From Candidatus Bathyarchaeota archaeon CG07_land_8_20_14_0_80_47_9 (GTDB lineage: Archaea; Thermoproteota; Bathyarchaeia; Bathyarchaeales; Bathycorpusculaceae): a stretch of DNA of 9,355 nucleotides. The translations under genes and the position numbers were made by a program. Of this stretch, positions 5,644 through 9,355 are shown one piece after another. The first letter of the stretch is position 1. Every line of letters begins with the position of its first letter. The notes beneath the pieces were generated by a model that saw only the letters and a program-made list of their open reading frames with translations, did no database searches and had not been told where the DNA came from. The stretch is from positions 1 through 9,355 of the forward strand of contig PEWI01000158.1 of assembly GCA_002779555.1 (NCBI GenBank), written 5' to 3'.

Positions 5644-8034
5644 TTAACCAGCTATTCTCTTGGCGATTATCGCTCTTTCGTCTTCTCTTATTCGTTCAAC
5701 CATGTCGTTGACAAGGCCTCTTTCGGTTGTCAACCTTCCGATAACATGGTGGCTCCCGCCCGTGATGTAAGCTATTTGTTCTGTTATCTGGAAGCCGTAA
5801 GTCTCGCGCCCGTACATGTGCGGGTTAGTGTTTATGACCACAGCATGTATTCCGTCGCGTCTTACCATTTTTGAAACAGATATAACGTCTCTCTCAGCTA
5901 TCTCTTCATATTCCCTAACGATCACGTGAACTTCATCGATCTTCCTGACTTCGCCAGTTTCCAGACTCCTCGTCAACGGAACGTTGGCGTTGCCGTCAGT
6001 TATGATGACCATCACAGGCACAGTCGAGAGGTCACGCCTTTTTGCTTCAGTCAAGACTTCCCAAGCCTTGTACATGCCTGTTGCAAGCGGGGTGAAGCCA
6101 CTGATGTGAAGGTTAAGAAGCGTGTTAGCTACCACCCTTAGATTCGTAGTGGGATGTTGAACTACCACGGCGCTCAAGCCCTTCAGGGCGACCACTCCAA
6201 CGCGGTCTCGGAATCGGTAAGCATCGCTGTGAAGTTTGAGCAAAGCCTCTTTAACAGATTCAAGGTTCAGAAGCATGGACCCGCTCAAGTCAATGACGAA
6301 AACCATGGTCAAAGGCGCCTTGTAAGCCCTCAACTTCTCACGCACATCATTCAGGCTGATGTTCAAAGCAGTTTCCATAGATTTCTGGCGAAAGCGCTGC
6401 CACCGAGCTGCCTCGCGAATGGTCGCAGGCATATGAATATCGATGGGCTTTCCATGAGGAATCCTCCAGCCGTAGGGTTTCCCTCGGTGAAGAGCAGTGA
6501 TCGCTTGAGCGTGTTTTCCAGCATAGACGCACTGCCTCTTTGTAGTGATTCTGCCCATCCTCAGAAAAAACTTTGAAGGAGAAACAACTCTCTTCTCGAA
6601 ACTCTTCACAACGGGAAAGCCTTCCGATAGCTTTGACGAGATGGCCACGTCGCTTACGGTTGGAATTCCTTTGCCTTTCTTGGGGTTGTCTTTGTCTTCA
6701 TAGGTTTCTCCTCGGAGCTTGTCAGACCCGATTTGGTAACCTTCGGTGGCAGGTGCATTCGGCGGGCTTTTTCTCATCCTTTTTCCAAACGCGAAAACTG
6801 GGCCGCCAAGTCTACTGAAGAGGAATTGAAGCTTAAGCCTCCAGTCGCTTATTCTCTTCGTTCGGCTTTCTTTCTTTGCCTTTTCTTCCTCTTCCTTCGT
6901 GGCGTCCTTCTTGACGAAGAAAATGGCTTTGCCCTTCAGAAACTTGCGCTTGTCCTCTTCTTTCTTGGTGGTCTCACCTGTCTTCTCAAGCTGGAAGATC
7001 TTCTTGAGGGTTGCCGCGAAAACGGTCACTACCTCTTCAGGCGTAGCAGGTTCTATGAATCCTCCCTCCCTTGTTCTGTGGCTTAAGGCAAGTTCAGCCG
7101 CCACCAAAACGTCGTTCAGCGTTACTTCCGTCCTTTTCTCAAAGGCTGCAAGTGTTGCAGCTGCCTTGGAAATTACCAGGTCTGGCCTTAAACCGTCAAC
7201 CTTCAAGTCTAAGCAGGCCCTACAAATACTTCCGATAAGGTTATCGGGCAAGACTACGTTTTTCAACGTCGTTCTGGCTTGGGCTATCCTGTTCTTCAAC
7301 TCCTCTTGCGTTGAAGTGTATTTTTCGTCGAATCCCTCAGGGTCAGCCTCAAAATCCATGTTTCTCTTAACGACTTCAACCCTATCTTCGACGGAAGTGA
7401 TGGTGCCAACGGTTACTGACAGTGCAAAGCGGTCGAGAAGCTGTGGTCGCAGTTCGCCCTCTTCAGGGTTCATCGTGCCGACAAAAATGAAGCGGGATGG
7501 ATGGCTTATGGATATGCCTTCTCTTTCAACGATGTTCCAACCTGTTGCTGCAGCGTCCAGTAAATCGTCCGCTATGTGGTCTGGAAGCAGATTAACCTCA
7601 TCCACGTACAGAACATTCTGGTTCGCTTCCGCAAGAATCCCAGGCTCCAAAGCCTCTATTCCCTGCTTAATCGCTTTCTCCACATCCAAGCTTCCGATGA
7701 CCCTGTCTTCGGTTGCTCCGAGCGGAAGGTCTACGACGACCATTTCTCTGTCTTCAGTGGGCAGTTTTTCGCCTTTCTTGTATCGTTCACTGCATCGCGG
7801 GCACATGTTGGATGGGTCGCTTGGGCTGCAGTTGAACGGGCAGTCTTTGACAACCCTTATCTTCGGAAGAATGTCCGCCAAGGACCGAGCCATGGTGCTT
7901 TTTCCCGAGCCTTTCGGCCCTCTTATCAGCAAGCCGCCGATCTTGGGGTTAATTGCGTTTATCAGAATGGCCAACTTAAGTTTGTCCAAGCCGACGATTG
8001 CAGAGAATGGAAAAGCAAGCCTTTTTCGCTGCAT
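5644..8034 (-). CDS. Fused ChlI-ChlD-type chelatase subunit (AAA+ ATPase plus VWA domain)
   Basis: A 796-aa protein joining the I and D subunits of Mg/Co chelatases, which use ATP to help a large subunit insert metal into a tetrapyrrole. The AAA+ part covers about 1-345: FPFSAIVG, Walker A GPKGSGKS at 39-46, a four-Cys insertion (65, 69, 78, 81), Walker B VLYVDEVN at 141-148, sensor 1 GTMNPEEGELRPQLLDRF at 186-203 and GLRPDLV near 281-287. A charged, lysine/glutamate-rich linker of about 120 residues follows. The VWA domain starts near 575 with MIDAS residues Asp582, Ser584, Ser586 (DLSGS), Thr648 and Asp680. The ATG at 8034 is the only start, because a TAG lies in frame just upstream; GGTGGAG sits about 13 nt before it. 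No CobN/ChlH is in the window. Cobalt for corrinoids is plausible given the adenosyltransferase nearby, but the metal is not shown by sequence. Confidence 0.93.
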   Translation of the reverse strand: MQRKRLAFPFSAIVGLDKLKLAILINAINPKIGGLLIRGPKGSGKSTMARSLADILPKIRVVKDCPFNCSPSDPSNMCPRCSERYKKGEKLPTEDREMVVVDLPLGATEDRVIGSLDVEKAIKQGIEALEPGILAEANQNVLYVDEVNLLPDHIADDLLDAAATGWNIVEREGISISHPSRFIFVGTMNPEEGELRPQLLDRFALSVTVGTITSVEDRVEVVKRNMDFEADPEGFDEKYTSTQEELKNRIAQARTTLKNVVLPDNLIGSICRACLDLKVDGLRPDLVISKAAATLAAFEKRTEVTLNDVLVAAELALSHRTREGGFIEPATPEEVVTVFAATLKKIFQLEKTGETTKKEEDKRKFLKGKAIFFVKKDATKEEEEKAKKESRTKRISDWRLKLQFLFSRLGGPVFAFGKRMRKSPPNAPATEGYQIGSDKLRGETYEDKDNPKKGKGIPTVSDVAISSKLSEGFPVVKSFEKRVVSPSKFFLRMGRITTKRQCVYAGKHAQAITALHRGKPYGWRIPHGKPIDIHMPATIREAARWQRFRQKSMETALNISLNDVREKLRAYKAPLTMVFVIDLSGSMLLNLESVKEALLKLHSDAYRFRDRVGVVALKGLSAVVVQHPTTNLRVVANTLLNLHISGFTPLATGMYKAWEVLTEAKRRDLSTVPVMVIITDGNANVPLTRSLETGEVRKIDEVHVIVREYEEIAERDVISVSKMVRRDGIHAVVINTNPHMYGRETYGFQITEQIAYITGGSHHVIGRLTTERGLVNDMVERIREDERAIIAKRIAG

Positions 8035-8080
8035 CTTGCTGATGTCTCCACCAGACTATCATTGTAGAAGACAAACTTCA

Positions 8081-8097
8081 CCTATTAGCTTTTAGCC
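8081..8097 (-). promoter_or_regulatory. Possible TATA-type promoter for the chelatase gene
   Basis: On the minus strand GGCTAAAAGCTAATAGG lies about 50-60 nt before the ATG at 8034. A start near 8065 would leave a leader of about 30 nt carrying GGTGGAG. Judged by composition and spacing only. Confidence 0.35.
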
Positions 8098-8135
8098 TAT
8101 CGATTGATGCATCCTTCCATAGGGTCAATACAGCC

Positions 8136-8170
8136 AGAAAAAGACCCGAGATTTGCGGAAGAATCTTCGG
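8136..8170 (-). terminator. Hairpin plus T-tract after the zincin gene
   Basis: 8146-8153 pairs with 8162-8170 as an 8-bp stem with one bulged base and an 8-nt loop. Read on the minus strand the stem is followed at once by GTCTTTTTCT. It lies about 90 nt after the zincin stop and before the chelatase promoter, as expected of a terminator. Archaeal termination depends mainly on the U-tract, so the hairpin itself may be a 3' end stabiliser or chance. Confidence 0.4.
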
Positions 8171-8256
8171 TTGCATCCTGGAGTAGTTTCTATTCATGAA
8201 TTGGCCGACTCAAGGAAGGCGCCCATGAAAGACAGCGTGGCTTGTATACAGAAGCA

Positions 8257-9351
8257 TCAACGCCGTTCCCTCTGTGGCAGAGTATAGCAGGACTTTTCCT
8301 GCTTTTGAATAAGCGGCCATTGACGCATCGGATCTTCGACGCTCATGTATTTTTTGAAGAAATCTGAGCACCCTTTCTCTACAAGTTGCCGTAGAGTATT
8401 TAATCCAAACGTAGATTCAATAGTCTGTGCCATGTGACAGCCTGTGATGTACCATAATCGCGTTGCGCGCCCGCTCATCTTCTCGAAAACTTCGAAGTCG
8501 CTCTGCTTCACTTTTTGCTTTGCGTTGTTTTCCAGCCTTGATAACACTTTGAAGTACTCACGAACTCTCTTTGCTTTCTCTGCTTCGTTGCGAAGCACCT
8601 TGTAGTCGTTGTCGAGCAAACCCCCTTCTCTGGTTCTCAGCCTCAAAGAGCTTATGACGCCCATGCCCTCAAGATGCGTCAGAAACTTGACGATAGCACA
8701 TAGTTCGCCCAACGTCTTAATACTGGCCAGTTCTGGCATTCTTTCGCTATGATATCTCAGGTAACCCGCATGTGCAAGTTCATGAATCAGGTAGTAGACT
8801 GCTTCTCGGTGATCTGCATGAAACTGTCTACTGTTGAGATTTAATGCGACATCTTCGCCGAACACGATGTTGTTATGGTCTATGATCAAGTAGACCGTGG
8901 TGTTGAAGACGTGATTATGTGGGAGATACCGCAGAACTTCATTGACCCACTCAGACTGGTTCCGAGCTTCCAGATACTCTCTGACAGCCGTGATGTTCTG
9001 CTCAAATTCTTTGCTGTACGGTATTCTGGCTAGCCTCTCTTTCCAAAAGCCTTCGATTGGGAGTTGCGGGCCAAGTGACGACCACCGGTAATGGTTGTAG
9101 GCAAGTCTGCTTCCCGGCATCGAAACTAAGCGTTCAAGTTTATCGCGAGACCTGTCTTCCAGGTACTTGGCAGTTGCGCCGATAGCCGAACAGTTGAAGG
9201 ATATCTTCTGTCTATCGTCTAGCTGAATCATCACGCTCAGTTTCCTGCCAATCATCTTCGCTTGGGTCCGACTATTTAAAATCTGTGTACCAACCCTGCG
9301 TTTCATTTCAGCATGCGCCTTGACTAGTTTCTCAGTCAAAAACAAGATCAC
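8257..9351 (-). CDS. Putative zinc-dependent metallopeptidase (gluzincin-like, HELAH motif)
   Basis: A protein of up to 364 aa that I do not recognise by name. It carries YYLIHELAHAGYL with His190, Glu191 and His194, and 34 residues after His194 a glutamate in HLEGMGV (Glu228) that suits the third zinc ligand of a gluzincin. The preceding strand VYLIIDHNNIVFGEDVALNL and the late block GCHMAQTIESTFGL...GCSDFFKKY resemble uncharacterised predicted peptidases of the DUF5700/DUF2268 kind; this is a recollection of family shape. No signal peptide or membrane helix is evident, so it is probably cytosolic. The start is uncertain: GTG 9351 is four bases from the window edge and the frame stays open to the edge, while ATG 9255 or 9231 would fit the TTTAAATA at 9273-9280 as a promoter. 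The gene ends in its own terminator-like element, and its neighbours give no substrate clue. Confidence 0.72.
   Translation of the reverse strand: MILFLTEKLVKAHAEMKRRVGTQILNSRTQAKMIGRKLSVMIQLDDRQKISFNCSAIGATAKYLEDRSRDKLERLVSMPGSRLAYNHYRWSSLGPQLPIEGFWKERLARIPYSKEFEQNITAVREYLEARNQSEWVNEVLRYLPHNHVFNTTVYLIIDHNNIVFGEDVALNLNSRQFHADHREAVYYLIHELAHAGYLRYHSERMPELASIKTLGELCAIVKFLTHLEGMGVISSLRLRTREGGLLDNDYKVLRNEAEKAKRVREYFKVLSRLENNAKQKVKQSDFEVFEKMSGRATRLWYITGCHMAQTIESTFGLNTLRQLVEKGCSDFFKKYMSVEDPMRQWPLIQKQEKSCYTLPQRERR
9273..9280 (-). promoter_or_regulatory. TATA-like element inside the 5' end of the zincin frame
   Basis: Minus-strand TTTAAATA is a consensus-quality archaeal TATA box. It lies 21 nt before ATG 9255 (measured from its centre) and about 45 nt before ATG 9231, which has AGGA upstream. 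If used, the real protein would be 32 to 40 residues shorter than the longest frame. It may equally be coding sequence for Ile-Leu-Asn. Confidence 0.3.
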
Positions 9352-9355
9352 TATA

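Noticed and set aside
6899..8095. A 398-codon open frame on the plus strand opposite the chelatase gene
   Set aside because: It is antisense to the highly conserved ChlI ATPase motifs, is Ser-rich with no domain pattern and has no start signals; it is a shadow frame.
1..9355. CRISPR array, insertion sequence, prophage or defence island
   Set aside because: No regularly spaced repeats, no transposase or integrase and no terminal inverted repeats; the genes are mostly conserved archaeal housekeeping or cofactor genes.

Overview
The window is archaeal. It carries aIF2-beta, aIF1A, a RIO1 kinase and a two-KH Dim2/Pno1-type protein. It also has AT-rich TATA-like elements about 20-35 bp before several genes, short leaders, G-rich Shine-Dalgarno sites and frequent GTG/TTG starts. 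A split glycine decarboxylase (GcvPA), a BtuR/CobA-type cobalamin adenosyltransferase, a fused ChlI-ChlD chelatase ATPase and a UPF0282 metallo-hydrolase together suggest a lineage such as Bathyarchaeia or another TACK group. That placement is inference only.

Layout. Minus strand 1-1934: the 5' part of gcvPA (running off the left edge), preceded by a cobalamin adenosyltransferase gene whose end overlaps a nucleoside phosphorylase gene by 4 nt. A short AT-rich intergenic region (1935-2011) holds divergent promoters. Plus strand 2012-4499: a translation and small-subunit biogenesis cluster of aIF2-beta, a DUF424 protein, aIF1A, RIO1 and the KH protein. They are packed with overlaps or short gaps, with an apparent second promoter before aIF1A. 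Plus strand 4643-5626: a UPF0282-type metallo-beta-lactamase-fold hydrolase. It converges, with 17 bp between stop codons, on a 796-aa ChlI-ChlD protein (5644-8034, minus). Minus strand 8257-9351: a putative gluzincin metallopeptidase that ends in a terminator-like hairpin plus T-tract.

How the genes work together. The plus-strand cluster joins start-site selection (aIF2-beta, aIF1A) to late 30S maturation (RIO1, Dim2-like). The minus-strand left block joins cofactor adenosylation, nucleoside phosphorolysis and glycine cleavage. The chelatase could supply cobalt insertion for corrinoids, but no large chelatase subunit lies in the window and its metal is not known.

I found no RNA gene, CRISPR array, insertion sequence or att site, and no gene-free stretch over 300 bases. 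No clearly new multi-gene system is evident. The least-described items are the DUF424 protein, the UPF0282 hydrolase, the zincin and the adenosyltransferase-phosphorylase pairing.
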